Below the pieces are notes generated by a model, which did no database searches, was not told where the DNA came from, and saw only the letters and a list, made by a program, of their open reading frames with translations. Shown piece by piece: positions 49,157-58,618 of a stretch of DNA of 64,000 nucleotides; the stretch's first letter is position 1; each line of letters starts with the position of its first letter. The position numbers and the translations under genes are program-made. Source of the DNA: Phil1 sp040767925 (GTDB taxonomy: Bacteria; Bacillota; Clostridia; Christensenellales; CAG-138); the NCBI GenBank assembly GCA_040767925.1, contig JAXGNN010000001.1:62001-126000 (forward strand), given 5' to 3'.

Positions 49157-50059
49157 TTAGATAATGTTCTTATCCATGAAGCCGAGGTCGTCGCCGCTGA
49201 ACATCTCATATTCCAGCCCGATTCTTCGGATTCGCTTCAATACGCCGCTGTGATTTTGATACCCGAGTTTCTTTGCGATTTCCTCCAGTGTAGCGCCCTC
49301 CATACGCATCTCGAGTATCTGTTTATCCTTATCGGTAAGTGTTGCAGTGAATTGTTCAACCTGCACTTTTGATGTGACGCTGCTCTCAATATCTACGGCG
49401 TCATCCGAGATATCCCATTCCTGACCGTCGTGGGTTTCCGCGTATTGCTCCTGATAACCTTCAAGAGAAATCATTGGGTGCCGTGTACGGGTATGATACC
49501 ATTTGCGGTAGAAATCTACCTTCTGCGTACTGTATCGCTCGTCAAAATCCTCAAAGCAGCGGAACTCATTCGCAGTTTCAATGATTGCGTTCATATTATG
49601 CTGTTCCATCGTCTGCGGAACGAGCCAATCGAAAATCCCAGTGATCTCTTCTTCCGACACATAGCCGAAGTTCTGATCTGCACCGCCGTCCTTCAACAGC
49701 ACCTGCGGCGTAGGTATGATGTCCGCGTCCTGCATGGCGCATATCCAGTACGGCGCGGCGTGAGCAAACAACCACGACGGTTCATATCCCGAATACGCTT
49801 CGAGCTTTCCGTTAAGTCCCATGAAGGGCCACACCATATATGCGTAGGCGTCCACGATAACGAGCTTGAACAGATCGCTTTCCACCGTGGCGATGGTGTT
49901 CCAGTCGTGCAGCAGCTTTTTTGGATTGTGCGGAATACTCTTGATTTCCGCACCACATTTATCTATCATTGACTTGGGGATAAAGTAGAATGCGGGGATG
50001 AACTTCGCATTGCGAAACGGCGTGGTTTCACCGTTTGTGCGTTTCAATAATATCAGCAT
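49157..50059 (-). CDS. Mobile-element protein with C-terminal sigma-4-like HTH
   Basis: A 300-residue protein. Residues about 235-285 (LTDKDKQILEMRMEGATLEE, then IAKKLGYQNHSGVLKRIRRI) form a helix-turn-helix like sigma region 4. The first 200 residues are Trp/Tyr-rich and match nothing I know. AAGGAGG lies eight bases before 50059. It may regulate the downstream maintenance genes. The 292-base gap upstream holds no clear promoter or gene. Confidence 0.7.
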   Translation of the reverse strand: MLILLKRTNGETTPFRNAKFIPAFYFIPKSMIDKCGAEIKSIPHNPKKLLHDWNTIATVESDLFKLVIVDAYAYMVWPFMGLNGKLEAYSGYEPSWLFAHAAPYWICAMQDADIIPTPQVLLKDGGADQNFGYVSEEEITGIFDWLVPQTMEQHNMNAIIETANEFRCFEDFDERYSTQKVDFYRKWYHTRTRHPMISLEGYQEQYAETHDGQEWDISDDAVDIESSVTSKVQVEQFTATLTDKDKQILEMRMEGATLEEIAKKLGYQNHSGVLKRIRRIGLEYEMFSGDDLGFMDKNII

Positions 50060-50351
50060 ATCTTTTGCCTCCTTTCCAGAGGAAGTATCCTCTATTTAAT
50101 AACGACACCAACAATGCCGTATTGTTCCTATTTCGCAAAAATATTTCCAAAAATAATTATATCATAGAGTGGTGTACGATAAAATGGGCTTTGATGTGTG
50201 GTGATAGCAGCAATTATGTGAGTGCAGCTTGATTTAAGGAAGATGTGTAATTATAACAATGATACTACTGTGGGTATGCAAAAATCCGCAGCAGTATCAG
50301 TAATAGTGCGATGTAAACGCGATAATCACCTTAATGTCATTTCTAACATTC

Positions 50352-51707
50352 TCAAAAAACACTGTTCATTTTGAATCTGGATATCAATATGGTTCTGTTT
50401 GTACATTTCGTCTTTTTCAATATGTTTTTGATATGAAACTTTACTGTATTTTCCGACAGGAACAACTCTGAAGAAATCTCAGCGTTAGAGCAGCCTTTTA
50501 CGACTAATCGGAATATCTCCGACTGTCTGGCTGTGAAGCCGTATTGCGATTCATATTCGCTCAATCGGTTTTCGGCTGCTTCCTTTTCGGTGAAGCGCGG
50601 CATATACAGCTTATGATACAGCGTGAAAAAGGACAGCGAGAAGAGAATAAAAGCGGCTGCGGTCGTGCAGATGAGAGCAACCGCGTTTGCCTCAAGCATT
50701 ACGCCGCCGAATGTGCCGATGGCGTCGCCTATTCTGCCCGAGAGCAGACCGAATACCGCAAGAGGCAACAGCGAGTTGCGCTTTCCGGCAAGGTCGGCAA
50801 ACAGCACTACCCGATACACTGAGAAAAAGCCATAGAAGATATAACTAAATACGCTCAAAAAAGCCGATATCCCCACTTCGCTTCGCAAAGCGAGGCTTGC
50901 AAACGGGAAAATAAGTGCGACGATACAGCAGATCGCGCCATAGCGCCGGTTCTTGTCGTTGATGATACCCGCGGCAATCAGCCCGGCAGCGTAAAATATA
51001 CGGTTGAATACGGGGTTTACGACCTCCGAAACATCAGCGACGGAAAAGTAACAGCCAAGTCCGTTTACAATCGAGCAGAGCAAGGGAATGGAGAGGGCCA
51101 GCGCGATAAGCTTCGCGTCGATTTTTACGGCGCTTGCCTTCCATTGATCCGAGTCGCAGTCAACCGGGTCAAGATACTTTACCAGAACTGCGGACATAGC
51201 TGCCAAACCGATAAAGACATATACCGCCGCGGCTGATTGCAGCAGCTTTCCGCCATACAGCAGGGACAAAAGCCACGAGCCAACGCTGCCTATCGCATAG
51301 GAATAGCCAAATACCCTGCCCCGGCATTGCTGGGGAAGATGCGAGGAAAGTCGCGTCAAATAAATGCCGGAAAGCGCCCCTATGCCGATGTTCATCAGAA
51401 GTCCAAAGAGCATGACGCAAAGGGCGTTTTCGATAACTAACGCAAGCGCCGTAAAGATTAATGTGAGCACAACCGCCGACAGCGCGCAGATACGACTTCC
51501 GGCAGCGCGTGGCCTCCATTTGAGCAGTACGGCAAATGCGGCTATGCCGACAGCCTGCATTACATAGTAGAGAACCTCGGTGAACAGAGTCACCTGCATC
51601 GGCTGGTAATAATCAAACAACCGGTAAAGTACAGATATAAACGCCGAGCCTGTCCACAGGAACACCTGGCCTACTAACAGTGTAAACAAAACTGATTTTT
51701 TAGTCAT
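50352..51707 (-). CDS. Membrane-bound LuxR-type regulator with MFS-like 12-TM sensor
   Basis: A 451-residue protein. About twelve hydrophobic helices fill residues 1-370 in an MFS-like pattern. A LuxR/GerE helix-turn-helix follows at the C-terminus (YGFTARQSEIFRLVVKGCSN, then AEISSELFLSENTVKFHIKN). Such fusions are frequent in gut Actinobacteria and Clostridia and sense unknown ligands at the membrane. The start at 51707 follows AGGTGAGTG. An IS inserted about 240 bases upstream separates it from the lipoprotein cargo. Confidence 0.88.
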   Translation of the reverse strand: MTKKSVLFTLLVGQVFLWTGSAFISVLYRLFDYYQPMQVTLFTEVLYYVMQAVGIAAFAVLLKWRPRAAGSRICALSAVVLTLIFTALALVIENALCVMLFGLLMNIGIGALSGIYLTRLSSHLPQQCRGRVFGYSYAIGSVGSWLLSLLYGGKLLQSAAAVYVFIGLAAMSAVLVKYLDPVDCDSDQWKASAVKIDAKLIALALSIPLLCSIVNGLGCYFSVADVSEVVNPVFNRIFYAAGLIAAGIINDKNRRYGAICCIVALIFPFASLALRSEVGISAFLSVFSYIFYGFFSVYRVVLFADLAGKRNSLLPLAVFGLLSGRIGDAIGTFGGVMLEANAVALICTTAAAFILFSLSFFTLYHKLYMPRFTEKEAAENRLSEYESQYGFTARQSEIFRLVVKGCSNAEISSELFLSENTVKFHIKNILKKTKCTNRTILISRFKMNSVF

Positions 51708-51944
51708 GGCATCACTCACCTTTGGGATACATCTATTTGTCGAAAAAGAGCACATTCAATAATTATTTATTGTAACATGCAATCTGCCGTAAATAAACCC
51801 CGTAATTTACCAAACGTCTGAAATACCCCGTTACGGGCAAGACTACCCCAAAACCACCCCTCGCTTTACTTATAACTACCCCTTGTTTGGACTGTTCTAT
51901 GAAGCAATATAAAGTTATGCTGTAAATGTTAGAATGGGAGCATG
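51708..51944. other. Gene-free AT-rich stretch between the LuxR-type gene and the IS
   Basis: Leftward promoter region of the LuxR-type gene, with possible AT-rich -10/-35 elements but no convincing pair. Nothing else recognised. Confidence 0.5.
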
Positions 51945-52010
51945 CTAAAATAAAAGACAATCTGCTAAGATGGAAGAACGAAGAAAAGGTTCAGAAATCG
52001 GAGGCAGGAA

Positions 52011-52292
52011 ATGGGACAGATCAGGAAGAAATATGACGAGGACTTCAGGAAGAACGCGGTCAAGTTATCTTATGCAAGTCCAAAGGCAGTGAGAGAAATA
52101 GCAGAGGATCTAGGAATTCATGAAAATCTACTATACAACTGGCGGCGGAAATACACGTCGGATGGCGACAAGACGAAGTACGCGACGCTGGAGGAAGAGA
52201 ACCGCGCATTGCGAAGGGAACTCGCGGAGACCAGAATGGAACGTGACATGCTAAAAAAAGCAGCGGCCTACTTCGCGAGTCACCAAAAGTAA
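52011..52292 (+). CDS. IS3-family transposase OrfA
   Basis: A 93-residue HTH/leucine-zipper protein: KKYDEDFRKNAVKLSYASPK, then IAEDLGIHENLLYNWRRKY, and a heptad region EEENRALRRELAETRMERDM. It binds the IS ends. An A7 run at 52253-52259 (codons CTA AAA AAA GCA) permits the -1 slip into OrfB. Confidence 0.93.
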   Translation: MGQIRKKYDEDFRKNAVKLSYASPKAVREIAEDLGIHENLLYNWRRKYTSDGDKTKYATLEEENRALRRELAETRMERDMLKKAAAYFASHQK

Positions 52293-53170
52293 GATATCGA
52301 TTTATACAGAGGCACCCTGAGTACCCTGTAGCGAAGTGGGCCGGGATATTGCAGGTAGGACGAACGAGCTATTATGCTTGGCTTCAAAATCGGGAAGTTG
52401 CTGAGAAACGAGAAGCGCATCTGAAGAAGCGAATCAAAGAAGAATTCATAAAAAGCAGAGGCACCTACGGACCGGACAGAATCATTGCGGAGCTTCGAAA
52501 AACAGGCGAACGGATCGGGCGGGACAAATGCAGAGATCAGATGCAAGAAATGGCCCTGACTTCATGCCACAATAGGCATAAAACCAGGAGCCTGACAAAT
52601 AGCAAAAAAGCGCGAGGCGATGGATATCCAAATATCCTCAGAGACCAGGAGTTCCCGATCGCAGCACGAATGGGGCTAACAAGCGATATCACATACCTGA
52701 AGACAGGCGAGGGCTTCATGTATCATTGTGTCATCCGGGATATCGTAACAGGCGATGTGCTGGGAGATCACATGGCTGACCGGATGACGAAGGAGCTCGT
52801 GGTCAACGCGATCAAGGCAATGCTGGCGCGGCACGAACTGGCCAAAGGGTGCATCTTTCACAGCGACAGAGGCAGCCAGTACACGTCAAAAGCCGTGATG
52901 AGTCTGCTGCAGCAGTATGGACTGCGACAGAGCTTCTCGCGAGTCGGGATGCCAGGAGACAATGCATGGTCAGAGAGTTTCTTCGCGACCATGAAAAAAG
53001 AGCTGATACACTGGACACACTATGAGACAAAAGAAGCCGTCCGGGCGGCAGTGTTTGAGTACATCTATTGCTTCTACAATGTGAGTAGAATCCAGAAACG
53101 GCTCGGCTACATGTCGCCGAGAGAATATCTCAGATCATTATGTACAGACCGGCTGGCGATAGTAGCTTAG
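52259..53170 (+). CDS. IS3-family transposase OrfB, made by -1 frameshift
   Basis: The integrase-core partner of OrfA, in the -1 frame from the A7 slippery site. It reads SGLLRESPKVRYRFIQ, then the HTH_21-like part, then the DDE catalytic core: D in TSDITYL, D in HSDRGSQYTS and E in NAWSESFFATMKKEL. All three acids are present and no stop interrupts it, so the IS looks active. The stop overlaps the right inverted repeat. Confidence 0.92.
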   Translation, partial: SSGLLRESPKVRYRFIQRHPEYPVAKWAGILQVGRTSYYAWLQNREVAEKREAHLKKRIKEEFIKSRGTYGPDRIIAELRKTGERIGRDKCRDQMQEMALTSCHNRHKTRSLTNSKKARGDGYPNILRDQEFPIAARMGLTSDITYLKTGEGFMYHCVIRDIVTGDVLGDHMADRMTKELVVNAIKAMLARHELAKGCIFHSDRGSQYTSKAVMSLLQQYGLRQSFSRVGMPGDNAWSESFFATMKKELIHWTHYETKEAVRAAVFEYIYCFYNVSRIQKRLGYMSPREYLRSLCTDRLAIVA

Positions 53171-53225
53171 CAAATTGTCTATAAAATAGTTGAAGTCCCA
53201 ATCTCATTACACGGAGGTGATAGCA

Positions 53226-53534
53226 ATGGACGCAAACGAAAAGATGTTCATGTGTGATAAGGCGACGGTGCTGAATGTTATTTACGATGCACTTGAAGCG
53301 GTATCGTTTGTGATCGATAAATCAAACAGCTTTCGCGGCACGCTGATCGTATCTTCAGTAGAGTTCCCACAGCTTGGCGGAAGGATTGCAGTTTCGCCTG
53401 ATACAACGGAGAACAAAACGCATGTTGAGGTTTTCCCAAATTCCAATGATGAGCAGCAGAAAGAATGGATAGCGGCATTTTTCGATGAAATGCAATCGCT
53501 TATCGAAAGAGCCGGAATGGAGGCAAGCAAGTGA
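53226..53534 (+). CDS. Small cytoplasmic protein heading the lipoprotein cargo operon
   Basis: A 102-residue protein (MDANEKMFMCDKATVLNVIY, later GRIAVSPDTTENKTHVEVFP) with no signal peptide and no recognised family; an alpha/beta fold is likely. GGAGG lies eight bases upstream of the ATG. Its stop overlaps the GTG of the next gene, so it is translated with it. The IS ends about 40 bases upstream. Confidence 0.65.
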   Translation: MDANEKMFMCDKATVLNVIYDALEAVSFVIDKSNSFRGTLIVSSVEFPQLGGRIAVSPDTTENKTHVEVFPNSNDEQQKEWIAAFFDEMQSLIERAGMEASK

Positions 53535-55213
53535 AAATAAAATCCTTTTTAGCAGTTGTATGTTTGGCGCTGTGTTTCATATTGGCAGGCTGCACCGTTT
53601 CACCGGCCGTACGGCCTGAAAAGGACGTGGTGCAGACGGGCGCACAGGGAAACGCTTATAAGGCACTCATCTGCGACGGACAGGATTTTTCCGTGCTGTA
53701 TGGCAGTGATTTTATCGGCGTATCAAGCCAAAACGGCGCTACAATCTATACCGAGGACGAGGATGAACTCAACAGAGTAGATATCTCGGTCATTTATGAT
53801 GGCGACACCACGGGCTTCGATGTGAGCGAGTACTTTTATTACCGCGCCGAGGATATGGGAAACGAGGATGACATAGAATACACGCTTTCCGAGGAGCAGA
53901 CGCAAAGCTCTGCCGGAAACGCCGTTATGAGCGGAGCAGTATATTCTTTCACGACCGAGGACGGCACGGCCTATCGGCATGAGATGCTTGTGGATACCGG
54001 GACTCAGCTTATCAGCTATTCCTGTTACTTCTACGAGGACGAGGCCGAGGAGCCTATCATGGCGATGACCGATGCCATAAAGTCATATCAGCCGTCCGCC
54101 GACTATTACGACAGTCACCCGCTTGTTATCGGGGATAAAGATAACGCAGCATCCGAACCGGGGGACGGCACGCAGCCACAGCAGCCGACAAAACCCTCCG
54201 GTATGGGCAAATATCAGATAGACACCGCCACACCGATCATTTCCGGCACAACCCTGTACGATGGCGGCTACTTCTCGGTGAAACTGCCTGTTGGCTGGAT
54301 GATACAGACGATGGGACAGTACAACACTTTCGGTTTCCGCGCGTGGAACCCCGATAACCCTGATTATGAAATATTCTATTATGGCACGCTTAATCCCTTT
54401 AACAAGAGCCGGGACGCGAAGTCGTGGAATCAAAGCAATGCCGGATACGGCTTCCCCTATAATGTTTACGGCGACGCACCTGTTGTGAGTCAAGATAATG
54501 CCGCCGACTTGTTTTATGTCTGGAACGATTTTGCCTCTGTGGTGGCAAAATACAGCGGCACAGCGTATCAAGACGGTTTCAGCTTCCCGCAGCTCAACGA
54601 CTTTGCGGTAATCGAATCCTTGCCGATAAGCACCTATTTTTCCAATATCGCCACCGATGAAGCTTTGATAAGAGGCAGCTTCTGCTCATCGCGCGGTACA
54701 AACTGTTACGGAAAATTTTGTGCTTCAATTTATTCGGTGGGAACTTACTACATGGGCGGCGTTGATATGCTGCCGCTGTCTGCGCTGAGTGTTTCGGGCG
54801 TGTTGGCACCTCAGGACAGTTTCGTAGAGGTTGAGCAGGTTCTTTCCGACGCGATTTATTCTTTGAATTTTACAGATTCCTATGTGAATGAGGCACAGAA
54901 TTATATCAAAGAAACAGCGGAAGGCTATATGGCTGCCAACGCCGCATTGCAGGCTACCTACGATTCCTATAACGCCGCATGGAGCGCCCGTCAGACCTCC
55001 TACGATATTATCTCGCAGAAGAACAGCGATGCGACATTGGGCTACGACAGGCTTTATGACCCCGACACGGGCGAAATATATCGCGCCGAGCTGGGATTCT
55101 ACGATGACTACGATATCAACCGCGATCAATACAGCAACCCCAATCTGCAAATCATCGACGGCAACACAGAGAGCTATTATCTGGATGGTGTCGATTATTA
55201 CATCAGCAAGTAA
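53531..55213 (+). CDS. Large lipoprotein of unknown function (cargo gene 2)
   Basis: A 560-residue lipoprotein (lipobox ILAGC, Cys near 21). Two similar-sized external domains (about 40-190 and 240-440) are joined by a Gln/Pro-rich linker (about 200-222). The second domain starts DGGYFSVKLPVGWMIQ, reminiscent of PsbP/DUF-type lipoprotein folds, but this is weak. The C-terminus (about 440-500) is helical. GTG start with GGAGG upstream, overlapping the previous gene. Confidence 0.75.
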   Translation: MKIKSFLAVVCLALCFILAGCTVSPAVRPEKDVVQTGAQGNAYKALICDGQDFSVLYGSDFIGVSSQNGATIYTEDEDELNRVDISVIYDGDTTGFDVSEYFYYRAEDMGNEDDIEYTLSEEQTQSSAGNAVMSGAVYSFTTEDGTAYRHEMLVDTGTQLISYSCYFYEDEAEEPIMAMTDAIKSYQPSADYYDSHPLVIGDKDNAASEPGDGTQPQQPTKPSGMGKYQIDTATPIISGTTLYDGGYFSVKLPVGWMIQTMGQYNTFGFRAWNPDNPDYEIFYYGTLNPFNKSRDAKSWNQSNAGYGFPYNVYGDAPVVSQDNAADLFYVWNDFASVVAKYSGTAYQDGFSFPQLNDFAVIESLPISTYFSNIATDEALIRGSFCSSRGTNCYGKFCASIYSVGTYYMGGVDMLPLSALSVSGVLAPQDSFVEVEQVLSDAIYSLNFTDSYVNEAQNYIKETAEGYMAANAALQATYDSYNAAWSARQTSYDIISQKNSDATLGYDRLYDPDTGEIYRAELGFYDDYDINRDQYSNPNLQIIDGNTESYYLDGVDYYISK

Positions 55214-55224
55214 AGGAGGTTCTT

Positions 55225-56079
55225 ATGAAATGCATTTTTGCATCAGTCACAGCCGCAATCATGATGCTATCGCTGCTTGCGGGCTGCTCTGCGGCAATCA
55301 ATAAACCGGAAGGCACCGAAGCAACGGGCGGCGACAAGGTCGATGCGGCAACCTCCATTATGGATGTGCTGGGCGATGATATGCTTGCCATATATGAAAA
55401 CCGCGATAGGGCTCTCCCCGCGGCAGTCATCTATGTCTATCAGGGCGACGGCGAGCGTGTGGAATCCCCGCTGTACGGAGATGACGACGTAAACGCCGTG
55501 CTCGACGCCATAGCCGAGATCACAGTAACCGACGAAACGGACATGACCGTTACGGATAACGATTCAGGCTATTACTTCATCAACGCAGACGGTACGGAAG
55601 CGGGCAGCATTTCCTTCAACGGCGAGTTCCTTGACTGCGGCGACAGAAAGTACGAAGTAGACGGAAAAAACGCTCTTGCCGCCATCGATTTCCCTGCGGA
55701 AACCGAGCGGGATGCGCTGACTCTTGACGGTCCCGACCCAAAGATGTATGAGTTTCTTGAGCGGTGCAAAACCGAAAAGCCCATAAGCGCAAAAGTCATT
55801 CGAGACGGTAGCGAGCATGAGAAAACGGACGCCGCCGTCATAGAGGAAGCGATAGACGCACTGTATGCCGTAGGCCTTGACATGTACGCGCTGCAAGGCA
55901 CGGAACCTCCTTCAACCACGCTTACCGTGACATTTGTGATGAGCGACGGCGCAGAATACAGCCTAACCTTTTATGATGACAGCGTTTATGTATATGAATA
56001 TCCAGAACCGCTGGGGGTATGGTCTTTCTACACGGACGGAGCGGAGCGTTTCATAGAGATACTCGAAGGAGCAAAATGA
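55225..56079 (+). CDS. Lipoprotein of unknown function (cargo gene 3)
   Basis: A 284-residue lipoprotein (SLLAGC). The mature protein is acidic with repeated alpha/beta elements: VIYVYQGDGERVESPLYGDD and TLTVTFVMSDGAEYSLTFYD. No family recognised. AAAGGAGG lies before the ATG, 11 bases after gene 2. Confidence 0.72.
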   Translation: MKCIFASVTAAIMMLSLLAGCSAAINKPEGTEATGGDKVDAATSIMDVLGDDMLAIYENRDRALPAAVIYVYQGDGERVESPLYGDDDVNAVLDAIAEITVTDETDMTVTDNDSGYYFINADGTEAGSISFNGEFLDCGDRKYEVDGKNALAAIDFPAETERDALTLDGPDPKMYEFLERCKTEKPISAKVIRDGSEHEKTDAAVIEEAIDALYAVGLDMYALQGTEPPSTTLTVTFVMSDGAEYSLTFYDDSVYVYEYPEPLGVWSFYTDGAERFIEILEGAK

Positions 56080-56119
56080 GGGCAGACGCTCTAAACAAGT
56101 TATAACGGAGGAGAAAAAC

Positions 56120-58603
56120 ATGAGGAACGTATCGACTAAAAAAGCTGTTTCGATGCTCTTGGCAATATTGTTGCTGATGAGCCTGACAGCTTGCGGAAAT
56201 AACGCTGGCAATCCGGCATCATCTGATGTGCCTGCCCCGGTGGAAACAAGCACACCGATAAATGCAGGCAAGGATACGCCCTGCACAGAGAGCGAGATAG
56301 CCGAGGCAATCAACGTCGGCAATCTGCTTTTTAATGAAAAATGGTGCGAATATCTTGTCACACATCAGGATTATCTGCCGGGGGATGTTCTTGCCTGCCT
56401 GAATGAACATATCGGTGAGTACAAGATGGTAAAGCTCGGCGAAGATTCGGAAACCGAACTCACCGATGAGAATATAGGCACCATAGCGGCGGTATTGCAG
56501 CTGCACGGCTACACCCCGGAAATACTGGTCTCAATGAATTCCACGGCGATTTCGCCCGATGCGCTTGCCGCAAGGGTCGCGGATAATGAACAGTACATGA
56601 TTGACGCAACGACTGCCTATCCGAAGCCGGAGGATGGCATGGACTTTCTGCCGTGCTTCAAAAACTTCGAGCCGGTGGTGCAGGACGAGGCGCTGGGAGT
56701 AACTCTGACCGCGCCGCGCGAGGTAACGGATACCACCACCTTCAACAGAGATATAGACTTTGGCACCGCCATTTCCCGCTGTGCGCTGTTTACCAACAAT
56801 TCCGACAAACGGGTGCAGCTCATCGCCGCGAACGACCTGCCCGATTCTGAGTGGCAGAAAATGGAGGGCTACGACCCGTCGCTGGTGATGGATTGGTCGG
56901 GCTCCTACGACCCGACGGCCGGCGAGTCAAGCGCATATACGGATGTCAACCTCATCCCGCTCGGCGCGGCGTCTGTGCTCGAGCCGGGCGAATCCACAGT
57001 TGTGCGGTTCGCCTACCTTGGTCGGGAAGACGAGGATTTCGACTTCATCGCCCGCTTCTCCTACTATGTCACCGACGGCGAGAGCACCGAGCTGCTCAAG
57101 GGCTTCACGCTCAACCACATACGGCCCTCGCAGTTCCCCACGACCACCTGCACAGTGACCGGCACGGTGTACGATGAGGAAACGGGGCTGCCGATCCCCT
57201 TTATCGATGTGCAGACCTCACGCGGCGGCGCGTTCGGAACAACGGACATCGAGGGACGCTTTACATTTGAAACGCCCGCGTTTCAGTTTGATTCCACCGG
57301 AAACTGGGGGCGTTCAACCATATTCGTCAACGAACTCGGCGTTACGAACAGCAGCGATTCGACCGTTAATCCCGCCTACGCGGAGGAATCCATCATCGTT
57401 GAGCCGCACACGGGCGAGACCATGGAACTGACTCTCGTGCTCAAAAAGAAGCCGGCGCAGGTGAACTACACCCTCCAGACGCAGCACGACATGGGAATGC
57501 AGGCTTACTGCGTAGATATTTCCAACGATATTATCGCCACTGCCCCTTTCCATACAACTTTCAGCACCGAGTACAAGTACGAGAACGGCTATCTTCATGT
57601 GTTCGATAAGTACGGCAATTTGCTCTTTGAAAAATGGCTGCGCGGAGAAAGCGCGTTCTGCGATATTTCCACCGACGGAACGCTTGTAGCCTCTGTTGTT
57701 CACGGAGAAAAGGTCGGCGACCCGGATACCGCAGTCGTATGGGATATTGAGGGCAACGAGGTATTTTCCTATCAGGTGCCATATAAAGAGAATCCGGCGC
57801 TGTATGTGCAGCCGGAAGAAGGGCACGGCGAAGGCGTGTTCTCCAAGCTCGGCGACCTCGAGATATCAAATGACGGCAAGCTGCTCCTGATGGCGACCGA
57901 CGAAGGCTATGTAAGCGTTGTGCGCCTGTCGGACAAGAAAATACTCTGCGACTTTTTCGGAAACGCCAAAATGTACAAGCTGTTCTGGTCCGCCGACGAC
58001 AAGGTGGTCTATACGGGTACGGAAGCCGGTGATTTCCTCGCCACCGAGGTTGCAACAGGAAAAATGCTTTGGAAAAAATATATAGAGGGAACAATTTTCG
58101 GCTGGGCGATGAACGATACCTGCGTCGTCACCTCAACAAAGTCGACGGGCGTCGGCTATCTCATCTGCACCGAACTCGCCACAGGCAAAACGTTGTGGAC
58201 GCTGGATGTGGGTATGCGCTGCTCCTCTATGACGCTCTCGCACGACGGCAAGACGCTGTTCTGGGGAACAGATACCGGCGGAACAAACAGCGGCCAGATG
58301 TTCATCGATATGGAAACCGGCACGCCGCTTTGGTCGACGGTCAGCGGCAAGCAGGCCGCGGCGTTCTCGGCGGACGACAGGTATGTCGCCATACGCAGCG
58401 GCGGCAACCTGACGCTGTGGACGATAACCGGCGAGCATCTGTACGGCGCGCTTATCGCGCTCGACGATAACTCGATGAGTTGGGGACTTTATATGAGCGG
58501 CGACTGCAAAAACATAGTGAGCTTCGCGGGAGGCAGCATGGATTCGCGGTTCTACGGAGTTATGTACGCCCTTACCCTTGACGAAGATACGCCGCTTGAA
58601 TAG
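56120..58603 (+). CDS. Large lipoprotein with carboxypeptidase-regulatory-like and PQQ/WD-like repeats (cargo gene 4)
   Basis: An 827-residue lipoprotein (LTACG). Residues about 340-440 look like a carboxypeptidase-regulatory-like beta sandwich (CTVTGTVYDEETGLPIPFID, then GAFGTTDIEGRFTFETP). From about 455 on, repeats such as AVVWDIEGNEVFSY, YVSVVRLSDKKILCDF and ELATGKTLWTLDVG form a PQQ/WD-type beta-propeller. The N-terminal 330 residues are unassigned. Probably binds a protein or glycan at the cell surface. Confidence 0.78.
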   Translation: MRNVSTKKAVSMLLAILLLMSLTACGNNAGNPASSDVPAPVETSTPINAGKDTPCTESEIAEAINVGNLLFNEKWCEYLVTHQDYLPGDVLACLNEHIGEYKMVKLGEDSETELTDENIGTIAAVLQLHGYTPEILVSMNSTAISPDALAARVADNEQYMIDATTAYPKPEDGMDFLPCFKNFEPVVQDEALGVTLTAPREVTDTTTFNRDIDFGTAISRCALFTNNSDKRVQLIAANDLPDSEWQKMEGYDPSLVMDWSGSYDPTAGESSAYTDVNLIPLGAASVLEPGESTVVRFAYLGREDEDFDFIARFSYYVTDGESTELLKGFTLNHIRPSQFPTTTCTVTGTVYDEETGLPIPFIDVQTSRGGAFGTTDIEGRFTFETPAFQFDSTGNWGRSTIFVNELGVTNSSDSTVNPAYAEESIIVEPHTGETMELTLVLKKKPAQVNYTLQTQHDMGMQAYCVDISNDIIATAPFHTTFSTEYKYENGYLHVFDKYGNLLFEKWLRGESAFCDISTDGTLVASVVHGEKVGDPDTAVVWDIEGNEVFSYQVPYKENPALYVQPEEGHGEGVFSKLGDLEISNDGKLLLMATDEGYVSVVRLSDKKILCDFFGNAKMYKLFWSADDKVVYTGTEAGDFLATEVATGKMLWKKYIEGTIFGWAMNDTCVVTSTKSTGVGYLICTELATGKTLWTLDVGMRCSSMTLSHDGKTLFWGTDTGGTNSGQMFIDMETGTPLWSTVSGKQAAAFSADDRYVAIRSGGNLTLWTITGEHLYGALIALDDNSMSWGLYMSGDCKNIVSFAGGSMDSRFYGVMYALTLDEDTPLE

Positions 58604-58618
58604 AAGGAGGATAATGAC

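Larger units (their letters stand above)
51945..53190 (+). mobile_element. IS3-family insertion sequence (ends approximate)
   Basis: Two overlapping transposase genes with an IS3-type frameshift site lie between imperfect inverted repeats: AGACAATCTGCTAAG at 51955-51969 and its inverse at 53166-53180 (14 of 15 match). The true tips lie slightly outside these cores; no target duplication could be fixed. It sits inside the larger element, just upstream of the cargo operon. Confidence 0.85.
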
